A stretch of DNA of 64,000 bases from Gymnodinialimonas phycosphaerae (GCF_019195455.1 NZ_JAIMBW010000001.1:3500001-3564000), one strand, 5' to 3'. Shown: positions 8,617 to 17,689, counted from the stretch's first letter. Numbers and translations are program-made. The notes: generated from the letters alone by a model not told the origin.

Positions 8617-9825
8617 ATGGAGAAGATAATCGTCATCGGAGCGGGTCAGGCCGGGGCCTCCTGCGTCGCCAAACTGCGTGCTGAAGGGTATGAGGGCGCG
8701 ATCACCCTGATCGGGGATGAGCCGGTGCCCCCCTACCAGCGCCCGCCCTTGTCCAAGGCCTATTTGCTGGGCGAGATGGCGCTTGACCGCCTCTTTCTGC
8801 GGCCCGAGGCATGGTATGCGGAAAACGGGATCGAGCTGCGCCTGGGCGCGCCCGTGGATGCCATTGATGCGGGTGCAAAGACCGTGACGGTGGGCCGCGA
8901 CGTGCTGCCCTATGATGCTCTGGTGCTGGCGACGGGGTCCACGCCGCGCCGCTTGCCCGCCAAGATCGGCGGTGATCTGGCTGGGGTGCATGTGGTGCGC
9001 ACGCTGGCCGATGTCGATGCGATGGAACCCGAGGTGACGCAAGGCCGCCGCGCGTTGATCGTGGGGGGCGGCTACATCGGGCTGGAGGCCGCCGCCGTGG
9101 CCCGCAAACGCGGCATGGACGTGACCCTGATCGAGGCCGCGCCGCGCATCCTGGGCCGTGTCGCCGCGCCAGAGACGGCGGATTATTTCCGGGCGCTGCA
9201 CACCGCCCATGGGGTGCGTATTCTGGAAGGCGTCGGGCTGGAATGCCTCAACGGGGCCGATGGCCGCGTCGTCGGCGCAATCCTGCAAAACGGCGAAGAA
9301 CATCCCTATGACATGGTGATCGCGGGCATCGGTATCGTGGTGAACGATGGCCCGGCGCAGATGGCGGGCGTGACACTGGATAACGGCATCGCGACCGATA
9401 TCCACGGGCAGACCAGCGACCCGAACATCTGGGCGGCGGGCGATTGCGCCTCGCTGCCGTTCCGGGGCACGCGGATCCGGCTGGAGAGCGTGCAGAACGC
9501 GATTGATCAGGCCGAAGCCGTGGCGAAAAACATCCTTGGGGCGGGGCAGGATTACGTGCCCAAGCCCTGGTTCTGGTCCGACCAATACGATGTGAAGTTG
9601 CAAATCGCCGGGCTCAACACGGGCTATGACCGGGTCGCTGTCCGCGATGGCGGCGCGGCGCGGTCCCATTGGTACTATGCGGACGACATCTTGCTGGCCG
9701 TGGATGCGATGAACGACCCGCGCGGCTACATGATCGGCAAGCGGCTGATCGAGGCTGGCAAGTCCCCGGCACCCGACGTCGTCGCAAACCTGGAGGCAGA
9801 TCTGAAGGCGCTGCTGAAGGCATGA
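8617..9825 (+). CDS. FAD/NAD(P)H-dependent ferredoxin (rubredoxin) reductase-like oxidoreductase
   Basis: Flavoprotein of the putidaredoxin/rhodocoxin reductase type, which passes electrons from NAD(P)H to a [2Fe-2S] ferredoxin. FAD-binding GAGQAG is at residues 7-12, the PPYQRPPLSKAYL motif follows, NAD-binding GGGYIGLEAAA is near residue 150, and the AAGDCASLP motif near residue 280 completes the FAD site. The C-terminal domain has WFWSDQYDVKLQIAG, as in this family. About 402 residues. ATG 8617 follows AGGGAAG at good spacing. No P450 or ferredoxin gene is adjacent, so the partner is unknown. Confidence 0.88.
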   Translation: MEKIIVIGAGQAGASCVAKLRAEGYEGAITLIGDEPVPPYQRPPLSKAYLLGEMALDRLFLRPEAWYAENGIELRLGAPVDAIDAGAKTVTVGRDVLPYDALVLATGSTPRRLPAKIGGDLAGVHVVRTLADVDAMEPEVTQGRRALIVGGGYIGLEAAAVARKRGMDVTLIEAAPRILGRVAAPETADYFRALHTAHGVRILEGVGLECLNGADGRVVGAILQNGEEHPYDMVIAGIGIVVNDGPAQMAGVTLDNGIATDIHGQTSDPNIWAAGDCASLPFRGTRIRLESVQNAIDQAEAVAKNILGAGQDYVPKPWFWSDQYDVKLQIAGLNTGYDRVAVRDGGAARSHWYYADDILLAVDAMNDPRGYMIGKRLIEAGKSPAPDVVANLEADLKALLKA

Positions 9826-9835
9826 GGCTCATGCC

Positions 9836-10396
9836 ATGAGAATCGTTGGCGGGCGTCTGCGCGGCAAGAAACTGGCGGATGTCGGCACGGGGGATGCGGC
9901 GGCGCATCTGCGCCCGACCACGGACCGCGTGCGTGAAAGCCTGTTCAACCTGCTCACCAATGGTCGCAACGGCGACCTGGTGCGCGGCGCCCGTGTGCTT
10001 GATCTTTTTGCGGGCACCGGCGCGTTGGGGCTTGAGGCGCTGTCGCGGGGTGCCATCCACGCCACCTTCGTCGATAGCGGCACCGCCGCCCGCGCGCTTT
10101 TGCGCGAGAATATCGCGCTCTGCTCTGCCCAAGGCATCACCAAGGTCTTTCGCACCGACGTGGCGGACCTTGGCCCGCCGAAAGAGTCCGTTGATCTGGT
10201 GTTCCTCGATCCGCCCTATGGCCAACGCCTTGGCGAGGCCGCGTTGGAGACCCTACAGCGCACCGGCTGGCTTGCGCCCGGTGCCACCATCGTGTGGGAA
10301 GAAAACGCCCCGCCGCTGGTCCCTGCGCCTTTCACGCTGCTCGATCAGCGGCAATACGGTGGCACTACAATTTCACTTCTGAAAAACGACGGATAA
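9836..10396 (+). CDS. rsmD: 16S rRNA (guanine966-N2)-methyltransferase RsmD
   Basis: Methylates G966 of 16S rRNA on the assembling 30S subunit, using SAM. The N-terminal MRIVGGRLRGKKL and RPTTDRVRESLFN are signatures of RsmD. The SAM site is LDLFAGTGALGLEALSRGA and the catalytic motif is DPPYG in LVFLDPPYGQRLG. At 186 residues it has normal length. It starts 10 bp after the flavoprotein gene and is followed 4 bp later by a HAD phosphatase gene, so these three may be co-transcribed. Confidence 0.93.
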   Translation: MRIVGGRLRGKKLADVGTGDAAAHLRPTTDRVRESLFNLLTNGRNGDLVRGARVLDLFAGTGALGLEALSRGAIHATFVDSGTAARALLRENIALCSAQGITKVFRTDVADLGPPKESVDLVFLDPPYGQRLGEAALETLQRTGWLAPGATIVWEENAPPLVPAPFTLLDQRQYGGTTISLLKNDG

Positions 10397-10400
10397 ATGC

Positions 10401-11057
10401 ATGCCTCCTGAGCTGGTTATTTTCGATTGCGACGGGGTGCTGGTGGACAGTGAACCGGTGTCCAATCAGGTCACCGTGGATGCGCTGGCGGGCATGGGTA
10501 TTCACATGTCGCTGGACGAGATCATGGGGATGTTCGTGGGCAAAAGCATGGCGCAGGTCGCCGCCGGGGTCCGCGCCATGGGGGCGCCGCTGCCGGGCAC
10601 CGATGCCCAGTGGATCACAGAGCTTTATGCAGAAACCTACGCCCGCCTTCGCAAGGGCGTCGACCCGATCCCCGGCGTGGTTGGCGTGCTGGACGCGCTG
10701 GACGCGGCGGGCGTGCCCTATTGCGTCGCCTCCAACGGCTCGGACCAAAAAATGGACATCACGCTGGGGGCCACGGGCATGGCGCACCGCTTTGAACGCA
10801 AACGGTTTTCTGCCCATACCCTTGGGGTCTCCAAGCCGGATCCAGAGCTGTTCTTCATCGCCGCCAAATACATGAGCGTCGTGCCCGCCCGCGCCGTGGT
10901 GATCGAGGACAGCGCCTCGGGCGCATTGGGCGCGCAACGGGCCGGAATGCGGTGTTTCGGCTATGCGCCAATGGGCGGCGCGGATCTGGAAGAGGTCGGC
11001 GCGCAGGTGTTCCGAACCATGGATGACCTACCAGCCCTGCTTGGGATTGCGGACTAA
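10401..11057 (+). CDS. HAD-family phosphatase (subfamily IA, phosphoglycolate-phosphatase-like)
   Basis: Predicted cytoplasmic sugar-phosphate phosphatase. Motif I is IFDCDGVLVDSE with the nucleophile Asp and acid/base Asp at residues 9 and 11. A helical cap domain follows (about residues 17-85). Motif II is CVASNGS, the motif III Lys is in GVSKPDPELF, and motif IV is VVIEDSASGALGAQRAGM. The combination resembles YieH/GPH-type phosphatases or beta-phosphoglucomutase relatives; the substrate cannot be read from sequence. Length 218 residues. Confidence 0.87.
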   Translation: MPPELVIFDCDGVLVDSEPVSNQVTVDALAGMGIHMSLDEIMGMFVGKSMAQVAAGVRAMGAPLPGTDAQWITELYAETYARLRKGVDPIPGVVGVLDALDAAGVPYCVASNGSDQKMDITLGATGMAHRFERKRFSAHTLGVSKPDPELFFIAAKYMSVVPARAVVIEDSASGALGAQRAGMRCFGYAPMGGADLEEVGAQVFRTMDDLPALLGIAD

Positions 11058-11171
11058 TCCACAACATCTTGGCCCTGTTTGGGCGCGCAGGCCTTGTTTA
11101 CCGATTCTCAATATGGGACGTTCACCCTCAACACGAGCATTTGCATAAAAAAATCGACAGGCTGCCCGACG

Positions 11172-13229
11172 ATGTTGGTCGAACACCCCGACACATCCGC
11201 GATTCTGAAGTCCACCTTCGGGTTTGACGCGTTTCGGCCCGGTCAGGCAGAGATCGTGGAGGCCGTGGCCTCGGGCAAGGACGTCTTGGCGATCATGCCC
11301 ACGGGGGGCGGAAAATCCCTGTGTTTTCAACTGCCCGCCTTGATGCGCGAGGGGGTCACTGTGGTGATCTCTCCGTTGATCGCGTTGATGCGCGACCAGG
11401 TGCGCGGATTGCGCGAAGCGGGGGTTGAGGCGGGCGCGCTGACCTCGGGCAATACGCCCGAGGAAACCGACGCGGTGTGGGAGGGGCTGGAAGCGGGCAC
11501 GCTGAAGCTTTTGTACCTTGCGCCCGAACGCCTTGCGTCATCGGGGACCGAACGGATGCTGTCGCGCGCGGGCGTATCGATGATCGCCGTGGATGAGGCC
11601 CATTGCGTCAGCCAATGGGGCCACGATTTCCGCCCCGATTACCTGCGGCTTGGCGCGCTCCGCCGCGCGCTCAATGTGCCGCTTGCGGCCTTCACGGCGA
11701 CGGCGGATGCCGAGACCCGCGCCGAGATCTGCGAACGTCTGTTTGAGGGCCCGCCCGAGGTCTTTCTGCACGGCTTCGACCGGCCCAACCTGACCCTCGC
11801 GTTCGAGGTCAAGAACCAACCCCGCCAGCAAATCCTGTCGTTTGCCGCCGCCCGTAAGGGGCAATCCGGCATCGTTTACTGCGGCACCCGCGCGAAGACG
11901 GAAACGCTGGCTAAGGCCCTGCGCGACGAAGGGCACAACGCCTGCGCCTATCACGGTGGGATGGAGGCCGAGGACCGCCGGATCGTCGAGCATCGATTCA
12001 ACACCGAAGATGGTCTGATCGTCTGCGCCACGGTGGCTTTCGGCATGGGGGTCGACAAGCCCGATATCCGCTGGGTCGCCCACGCCGATCTGCCCAAGTC
12101 GATCGAGGGGTATTATCAGGAAATCGGCCGCGCCGGTCGCGATGGTGCGCCCGCCGATACGCTGACGCTTTATGGCCCCGACGATATCCGTTTCCGCCGC
12201 CAGCAGGTGGACGAGGGCCTTGCGCCGCCCGAACGCAAAGCAGCCGACCATGCTCGGCTCAACGCGCTGATCGGCCTGGCCGAGGCCCATGGCTGTCGCC
12301 GCAAACTGTTGCTCGCCTACTTCGGGGATACGTCGGAGGATTGCGGCAACTGCGATCTCTGCGCCAAGCCGCCGGAGCTGTTTGATGCCTCCGTCGCCGT
12401 CCAAAAGGCGCTGTCCGCGATGCGACGCACCGGCGAAAGTTTCGGCGCGGGCCATTTGATCGATGTGCTGTTGGGCGTGCAAAACGAGAAGATCAAACAG
12501 CGCGGTCACGATCGCCTGCCCACCTATGGCGTCGGCACGGAGTTCGACAAACGCGGCTGGCAGGCGGTGTTTCGGCAGATGATGGGGCTGGACCTGGTGC
12601 GCCCGGATCCCGAGCGCTACGGCGCGTTGCGGATGACGGAAGCCGCCCACGCGATCTTCCGGGGCAAGGAGACCATTACCCTGCGCCGCGACACGATGAC
12701 CAAGGCGCCGCGCCGCCCCGCCGTGAAGATGCTGGTTTCCGAGGATGACGCGCCGCTGATGTCTGCCCTGAAAGCCAAGCGCCGGGCGCTGGCCGAGGAT
12801 GCGCGTGTACCGGCTTACGTCATTTTCACCGACAAGACCTTGATCGAAATGGCCGAGAAGCGGCCCAGAACCCTTGATGATATGGCGCGGATATCCGGCG
12901 TCGGTGCCACCAAGCTGGAGCGTTACGGCACCGCTTTCCTGCAAGTCATCACCGGTGAGACGGCAGAGCCTGTCCACCCCGTCCGCCGCGCGTTGGCGGG
13001 ACGCGACGCGGGCGATGTCTTCGACCGCTTGATGGAGGTCCAGCAGGACCTTATGCGCGGGGATGACGGCACGGGCAAATACCTTTCCGTCACCCATTCC
13101 ACACTGCGCAAGATCGCGGAACGCAGGCCTGCGTCCGTCCATGATCTGTCCCGGATCGCGGGCATGGGGGAAAAGCAGATCGACCGCTTTGGCGATGCGT
13201 TCCTCGATGTCCTGCGCGACACGGGTTGA
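11172..13229 (+). CDS. recQ: ATP-dependent DNA helicase RecQ
   Basis: 3'-5' superfamily 2 helicase for recombination and replication-fork repair. It has Walker A MPTGGGKS near residue 43, the DEAH box in AVDEAHCVSQWGHDFRPDY near residue 141, and helicase motif VI QEIGRAGRDG. Next come the four-Cys zinc-binding region (CRRKLLL...DCGNCDLC), a winged helix, and a C-terminal HRDC domain (AKRRALAEDARVPAYVIFTDKTL). A second HRDC-like copy follows (GKYLSVTHSTLRKIAERRPAS...GMGEKQIDRFGDAFL). At 685 residues it is longer than E. coli RecQ (about 610), which the extra HRDC explains. ATG 11172 is chosen because the conserved domain starts directly after it. Confidence 0.95.
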   Translation: MLVEHPDTSAILKSTFGFDAFRPGQAEIVEAVASGKDVLAIMPTGGGKSLCFQLPALMREGVTVVISPLIALMRDQVRGLREAGVEAGALTSGNTPEETDAVWEGLEAGTLKLLYLAPERLASSGTERMLSRAGVSMIAVDEAHCVSQWGHDFRPDYLRLGALRRALNVPLAAFTATADAETRAEICERLFEGPPEVFLHGFDRPNLTLAFEVKNQPRQQILSFAAARKGQSGIVYCGTRAKTETLAKALRDEGHNACAYHGGMEAEDRRIVEHRFNTEDGLIVCATVAFGMGVDKPDIRWVAHADLPKSIEGYYQEIGRAGRDGAPADTLTLYGPDDIRFRRQQVDEGLAPPERKAADHARLNALIGLAEAHGCRRKLLLAYFGDTSEDCGNCDLCAKPPELFDASVAVQKALSAMRRTGESFGAGHLIDVLLGVQNEKIKQRGHDRLPTYGVGTEFDKRGWQAVFRQMMGLDLVRPDPERYGALRMTEAAHAIFRGKETITLRRDTMTKAPRRPAVKMLVSEDDAPLMSALKAKRRALAEDARVPAYVIFTDKTLIEMAEKRPRTLDDMARISGVGATKLERYGTAFLQVITGETAEPVHPVRRALAGRDAGDVFDRLMEVQQDLMRGDDGTGKYLSVTHSTLRKIAERRPASVHDLSRIAGMGEKQIDRFGDAFLDVLRDTG

Positions 13230-13304
13230 CGCACCTTCGGCGCGAGGCTGGATAATTCGCGCGCGTCGCTTACATTTTGTCCGAACCGCTAGGAGGCCCC
13301 GTTC

Positions 13305-14081
13305 ATGCTTACCGTGATTTCCCCCGCAAAACGGCTCGATTGGTCCGAACGCGAGGTTGCGACGACCAAGCCGGATTTCATGGACGATGCCGTTGTGCTG
13401 GCCCGCGCCGCAAAGCGCCTGAGCCAGGCGGACCTGCGCAAGCTGATGGATATCAGTGCTGATCTGGCGAAGCTGAACGCGGACCGTTTCAAGGCCTTTG
13501 AGGACGCGCCAGAAGGCGAGCGGCCCGCCGCCCTGGCCTTCGCGGGCGACACCTATGCCGGGCTTGAGGCGGCAAGTCTTGAGGCCGACACGCTTGCATA
13601 TGCTCAGGATCACCTGCGGATCCTCTCGGGTCTTTACGGCCTCTTGCGTCCCCTCGATGCGATCCGGCCCTACCGGTTGGAGATGGGCAGCCGCCTGAAG
13701 ACCCGCAAAGGCCCCTCGCTTTATGCCTATTGGGGCCCGCGCCTGTCAGAGGCTTTGAATGCGCAGGCCGAGGCGATCAAGACCGATACGCTGATCAACT
13801 GCGCCTCGGTCGAATATTTCTCGGCCGTGGACGAGAAGGCGTTGGATCTGCAAATCGTCACGCCCCAGTTCTTCGAGGAAAAACCCGGCGGCCCCAAGAT
13901 CGTCAGCTTCTTCGCCAAGAAAGCGCGCGGGGCGATGGCGCGGTTCATCCAGGAACGCCGCCTGACGCGGGCCGAGCAGATTCTGGATTTCGACATCGGC
14001 GGCTATGCCCATGTGCCGGATCTCAGCCAGCCTGGCAAACCCGCTTTCCTTCGCTCGGAAGCAGCCCAGAAGGCTGCCTGA
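13305..14081 (+). CDS. yaaA: Peroxide stress protein YaaA (DUF328)
   Basis: YaaA lowers free iron and limits Fenton damage during peroxide stress in E. coli; it also binds DNA. This 258-residue protein matches over its full length: the start MLTVISPAKRLDW, the RFKAF and PAALAFAGDTYAGLEA motifs, LSGLYGLLRPLDAIRPYRLEMG, and the C-terminal FFAKKARGAMARFI and FDIGGYAH. A ribosome binding site AGGAGG lies 8 bases upstream. It is encoded alone after recQ. Confidence 0.93.
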   Translation: MLTVISPAKRLDWSEREVATTKPDFMDDAVVLARAAKRLSQADLRKLMDISADLAKLNADRFKAFEDAPEGERPAALAFAGDTYAGLEAASLEADTLAYAQDHLRILSGLYGLLRPLDAIRPYRLEMGSRLKTRKGPSLYAYWGPRLSEALNAQAEAIKTDTLINCASVEYFSAVDEKALDLQIVTPQFFEEKPGGPKIVSFFAKKARGAMARFIQERRLTRAEQILDFDIGGYAHVPDLSQPGKPAFLRSEAAQKAA

Positions 14082-14208
14082 CGCGCCCCCTGTTCATCTT
14101 GCCCGTACACCTTTGGCGGGTCCCAAGCTACGCGGCAAAGCCGCTGAACGGAGGGCAAGGCCCCCGGCGCGGGCGATCGCGAAGCGAGCGCATTCCCTTC
14201 GTCAAGGA

Positions 14209-14505
14209 TCAGTGGTCCGGCTTGTTGACCTCGAACGCGGCTTTCTGTTCGGCGGTCGCTTCGGTCTGATACTTCTCCCGCCATTCCGCGTAGGGCATCC
14301 CGTAGATGATTTCGCGGGCCGCGTCCTTGCCAAGTTCCAGCCCCCGCTCGGCGGCTTCTTCCTGGTACCAGCGGCTCAGGCAGTTCCGGCAAAACCCGGT
14401 CAGGTTCATCATGTCGATATTCTGCACGTCCGTGCGGGCGTCCAGATGCGCCAGAAGGCGGCGAAAAGCGGCGGCTTCAAGTTCAGTAGTGGTAGGGTCG
14501 CTCAT
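14209..14505 (-). CDS. DUF1244 family protein
   Basis: The 98-residue protein belongs to DUF1244, a small helical family common in Alphaproteobacteria and of unknown function. The diagnostic core is NIDMMNLTGFCRNCLSRWY, with two Cys three residues apart, followed by GMPYAEWREKYQ. The pair CRNC suggests metal binding or a redox role, but this is inference. ATG 14505 is preceded by AAAGGAG at ideal spacing, which decides the start. It lies 22 bp downstream of the N-formylglutamate amidohydrolase gene on the same strand and is probably co-transcribed. Confidence 0.88.
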   Translation of the reverse strand: MSDPTTTELEAAAFRRLLAHLDARTDVQNIDMMNLTGFCRNCLSRWYQEEAAERGLELGKDAAREIIYGMPYAEWREKYQTEATAEQKAAFEVNKPDH

Positions 14506-14527
14506 GTCAAAACTCCTTTGGGTCGTC

Positions 14528-15280
14528 TCACAATTCGGCGCTTTGGGCGGCGGCTTCAAGCAAGCCTGCCAGCCGAGCGCCCCAGTCTTCTTGCGCGGCG
14601 GGCGTTTCGATCAGATCGTTGCGCACTTCGATCAGCACGTGGAGCCTGCCGGGCACGGTCCCGTGTTGGTCCAGGGCGTCCCCGGGCAGATGGCCGGAAT
14701 AGGGCTCATTATCGCCAACGCAAAGGTCCTTCTCGTCCTGAAGGCGCGCCAGCAGCGGATAGGCCAGCCGCGTGTCGCCCGCATATAGAACCGAGACATG
14801 CCAGGGCCGAGGGTCCCGCCCGCGCAGCTGCGGGGTGAAGCTGTGGACGGCCACAAGGATCGGGTCGTTGCGGCGCGCGATCACCTGGGCCAGGGCGCGG
14901 TGATACGGGCGGTGAAAGCGATCAAGTCGCCGCTCCAGCTCTGCGCCGGACACGCCGCGATTGGCGGGAATGATCGAGCCGTCGTAGATCTGCATCAGTA
15001 GCGTCGGATCGTCTTCGCCCCGGTTTGGATCGATCACCAGCCGCGAAAATTTCGAGGCCACGACAGGCGCATCCAGCGCTGTTCCCATCGCCTGTGCCAC
15101 CCCCAGAGCGCCCACATCATATGCGATGTGGCGGTGCATGTCCTCGGGCGGCACGCCCAGATCTCCACCGGCCACGTCGTCAGGAACGCGGTTGCTGGCG
15201 TGGTCGCAGGTGACGACCCAACGCCCGCCTCGCTCCGCGCCAAACACCTCAACTGCATCCGTCATTGATTGTTCATCCAT
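14528..15280 (-). CDS. N-formylglutamate amidohydrolase family protein
   Basis: Belongs to the FGase/HutG-like zinc hydrolase family that cleaves N-formylglutamate. Family features are VVTCDHASNRVP at the N-terminus, HIAYDVGALGVAQAM, FSRLVIDPNRGEDDPTL, VAVHSFTPQL and a late Glu in LIEVRNDLI, which together can supply the metal and catalytic residues. About 250 residues. Start ATG 15280 has AGCAGG upstream; ATG 15265 is also possible. No other histidine-degradation genes are in the window, so it may act on another N-acyl substrate. It faces away from pyk. Confidence 0.82.
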   Translation of the reverse strand: MDEQSMTDAVEVFGAERGGRWVVTCDHASNRVPDDVAGGDLGVPPEDMHRHIAYDVGALGVAQAMGTALDAPVVASKFSRLVIDPNRGEDDPTLLMQIYDGSIIPANRGVSGAELERRLDRFHRPYHRALAQVIARRNDPILVAVHSFTPQLRGRDPRPWHVSVLYAGDTRLAYPLLARLQDEKDLCVGDNEPYSGHLPGDALDQHGTVPGRLHVLIEVRNDLIETPAAQEDWGARLAGLLEAAAQSAEL

Positions 15281-15443
15281 ACCTGCTTGAAAGCAGGGGT
15301 AATTCGGACTGCGGCCAAACGCCAGCACTCTGCCCTGTTGTTCGGGCGCGCGTTTTGCGTCAATACGGATTTAACGGCGCCACTGATAGCGCAAACATCG
15401 CAGCAAAAGCGGTGTTCCAAGCACAAAATAGGACGAGAGAGTC

Positions 15444-16892
15444 ATGAAACGCGACCGTAACGTAAAGATCGTTGCCACCCTGGGCCCGGCCTCTGATGAT
15501 TATGAGATGATCCGTGCGCTCCACGAAGCGGGCGCGGACGTCTTTCGTTTAAACATGTCCCACGGGGATCACGCCGAGATTGCGGTGCGCCACGGGATCA
15601 TTCGACAGATCGAGGCCGATCTGGGGCAGCCCATCGCGATTCTGGCGGACCTTCAGGGCCCCAAGCTGCGGGTCGGCGTATTCGACAATGATGACGGCTA
15701 TGACCTGGAGGTCGGCGGCTCCTTCCGCATGGACCTGGACGATACCCCCGGTGACGCGACGCGCGTGCAACTGCCCCACACCGAGATTTTCGCGGCGCTG
15801 GAACCCGGCGCGCATCTGTTGATCAACGATGGCAAGATCCGCGTGAAGGTGTTGGAATGCGGCGCTGATTTTGCCAATTGTGAGGTGTTGGCGGGGGGCC
15901 GGATTTCCAACCGCAAGGGCGTGAACGTGCCCGATGTGGTGCTGCCGCTTGCCGCCCTGTCCGAGAAGGACCGCAAGGACCTGGAGTTCGTCTGCGAGTT
16001 GGGCGTCGACTGGCTGGCGCTGTCGTTCGTTCAGCGCAAAGAGGATGTGGAAGAGGCGCGCGCGCTGGCCAAAGGCCGCGCGGCGGTCCTGTCAAAGATC
16101 GAGAAGCCTTCTGCCGTGACGAATTTCGACGAAATTCTAGAGGCCTCCGACGGGATCATGGTCGCCCGAGGCGATCTTGGGGTGGAACTGCCGGTTCAGA
16201 ATGTGCCGCCGATCCAGAAGCGCCTTGTGCGCAAGTGCCGCAATGCCGCCAAGCCGGTTATCGTGGCCACGCAGATGCTGGAGTCGATGATCGAAAGCCC
16301 GATGCCCACACGTGCCGAGGTCTCGGACGTGGCGGCGGCGATCTACGAGGGTGCCGATGCCGTCATGCTTAGCGCTGAGTCCGCTGCCGGTGATTTTCCG
16401 ATCGAGGCCGTGACCACGATGAACAACGTCGCCATCGAGGTCGAGAGCGACCCCACCTACCGCGAGGTGATCGAGGCCAGCCGGGGCGGCAAGAAAGAGA
16501 CGGTCGCCGATGCCATCGTCTCGGCCGCGCGCGAGATTGCCGAGACGACGAATATCCGTGTGATCTGCTGCTTCTCGGAATCGGGCTCGACCGCGGCCCT
16601 TACCGCCCGAGAACGTCCCAGCGTGCCAATCCTCGCCCTGACGTCGCGCCAGGCCATCGCCCGGCGCATGTGTCTGACCTGGGGTTGCCATTGCGTGAAG
16701 GTCGGGGCGGTGGGGCGCTTCAAGGAAGCGGTCATCAACGCCGTAAAGGCCGCGACGTCGGAAGGCTTGGCCGAGAAGACGGATCTGATCGTCGTGACTG
16801 CGGGCGTGCCTTTCGGACAAACGGGGTCCACCAACATCCTGCGAATCGCCCCCTGTGACGAACGCCTGATCTACGCGTCCGAACTGGAATGA
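15444..16892 (+). CDS. pyk: Pyruvate kinase
   Basis: Converts phosphoenolpyruvate and ADP to pyruvate and ATP. Motifs include KIVATLGPAS, VFRLNMSHGDH, ADLQGPKLRVG, the B domain (about residues 70-165), the active-site region ILSKIEKPSAV near residue 215 with the catalytic Lys-Glu, MVARGDLGVELP, and ATQMLESMIESPMPTRAEVSDVA near residue 280. The C-terminal domain follows. At 482 residues it has normal length. The stop overlaps the start of a small membrane protein gene by 4 bp. Confidence 0.96.
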   Translation: MKRDRNVKIVATLGPASDDYEMIRALHEAGADVFRLNMSHGDHAEIAVRHGIIRQIEADLGQPIAILADLQGPKLRVGVFDNDDGYDLEVGGSFRMDLDDTPGDATRVQLPHTEIFAALEPGAHLLINDGKIRVKVLECGADFANCEVLAGGRISNRKGVNVPDVVLPLAALSEKDRKDLEFVCELGVDWLALSFVQRKEDVEEARALAKGRAAVLSKIEKPSAVTNFDEILEASDGIMVARGDLGVELPVQNVPPIQKRLVRKCRNAAKPVIVATQMLESMIESPMPTRAEVSDVAAAIYEGADAVMLSAESAAGDFPIEAVTTMNNVAIEVESDPTYREVIEASRGGKKETVADAIVSAAREIAETTNIRVICCFSESGSTAALTARERPSVPILALTSRQAIARRMCLTWGCHCVKVGAVGRFKEAVINAVKAATSEGLAEKTDLIVVTAGVPFGQTGSTNILRIAPCDERLIYASELE

Positions 16893-17125
16893 CGCTTCCG
16901 GTCAGCGCAGATATCCTTCTGGTGATCGCCACCCTGGTCGGGATCATGTCGTTCTCGTCCATCGTGGCAGCCTGGACGATGAAGCGCTGGCCGTTCGTCG
17001 CCCTCATCTCCTTCGCGATTGCCATCGGGCTTGGCACCTATGTTCACCTGAACGAGCCCGATGGGCTGGAGCCCTTGGACATTCCCAACGCCTTTATTGC
17101 GGTTGCCGCGCGGGTGCTGAACTAG
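16889..17125 (+). CDS. Small membrane protein coupled to pyk
   Basis: The 78-residue protein has two predicted membrane helices (ADILLVIATLVGIMSFSSIVAAW and FVALISFAIAIGLGTYVHL) and a C-terminal amphipathic stretch IPNAFIAVAARVLN. I do not recognise the family. Its ATG overlaps the pyk stop (ATGA), so it is translated with pyruvate kinase. The conserved-looking tail and coupling make it likely to be real. Function unknown. Confidence 0.65.
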   Translation: MTLPVSADILLVIATLVGIMSFSSIVAAWTMKRWPFVALISFAIAIGLGTYVHLNEPDGLEPLDIPNAFIAVAARVLN

Positions 17126-17275
17126 GCCAAGGTCCCGAACCGAAACCTTAATGTCGCAATGCGTCGATAAGAGGGAGGAGCGAATTGCCTTGGGAACCGC
17201 CCCAAATATTGTGTTCTTGTGGGTGGCGACCACAGTAGGCGTGCGCGTCGACCCCATACCGCAGGAATAGGTTGC

Positions 17276-17689
17276 ATGATTTTGACCCGTCTCGATTATT
17301 ACTCGTAGCGCAACCCGTCCGAGCGGATGGATGTTGATGATCTCATCGAAAAGTGTCGGCGCAACAACCAACGCGCCTTCATTACCGGAATGCTGCACTA
17401 CAACGGCGATCACTTCCTACAGGGTCTGGAAGGTGGGCGCGCCGAAGTCAGTGCGATCTACCACCGGATCGCCCGTGATCCGCGGCACTCCAGTATCATC
17501 CTGATTTCCAGCCAAGATGTCCGCGAACGGATGTTCCCGACCTGGTCGATGGGCATGCATGAAGGCATGGACGATCAGGCGCGCAACATCTTCCTACGCT
17601 ATTTCTCGACGGACGACGTTAATCCGGCAACGGTCAACGTCGATAGTCTTCTTGACGTCCTGCAAGACCTCGCCATCAAGATGCCCTGA
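17276..17689 (+). pseudogene. BLUF-domain blue-light photoreceptor gene with in-frame amber codon
   Basis: BLUF domains bind FAD and sense blue light. Read through a single TAG at 17306-17308, the frame from ATG 17276 (AGGAA upstream) gives a 137-residue stand-alone BLUF protein. Aligned by eye to PixD-type proteins, the photoactive Tyr is residue 8 (LDYYS), the flavin-binding Asn pair is RRNN near 30-31, Gln is at FLQGLEGG, RDPRHSS follows, and the late FPTWSMGM carries Trp and Met. The amber codon is at position 11, where PixD has Gln, so one C-to-T change could explain it. An internal ATG at 17327 would give a 120-residue protein lacking the Tyr strand. Pseudogene, strain variant or readthrough cannot be told apart. 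The 3' end overlaps an opposing gene by 96 bp. Confidence 0.8.

Noticed and set aside
8047..9669. 540-codon reverse ORF containing the peroxiredoxin
   Set aside because: Only the last 162 codons match a protein family. The rest is antisense to a clear flavoprotein gene, and high GC content keeps such frames open.
11538..13613. 691-codon reverse ORF
   Set aside because: Antisense to recQ; composition is that of a shadow frame.
17327..17689. Treating the 120-codon ORF as a complete BLUF gene
   Set aside because: It lacks the first strand with the photoactive Tyr, which is found in the same frame just upstream beyond a TAG.
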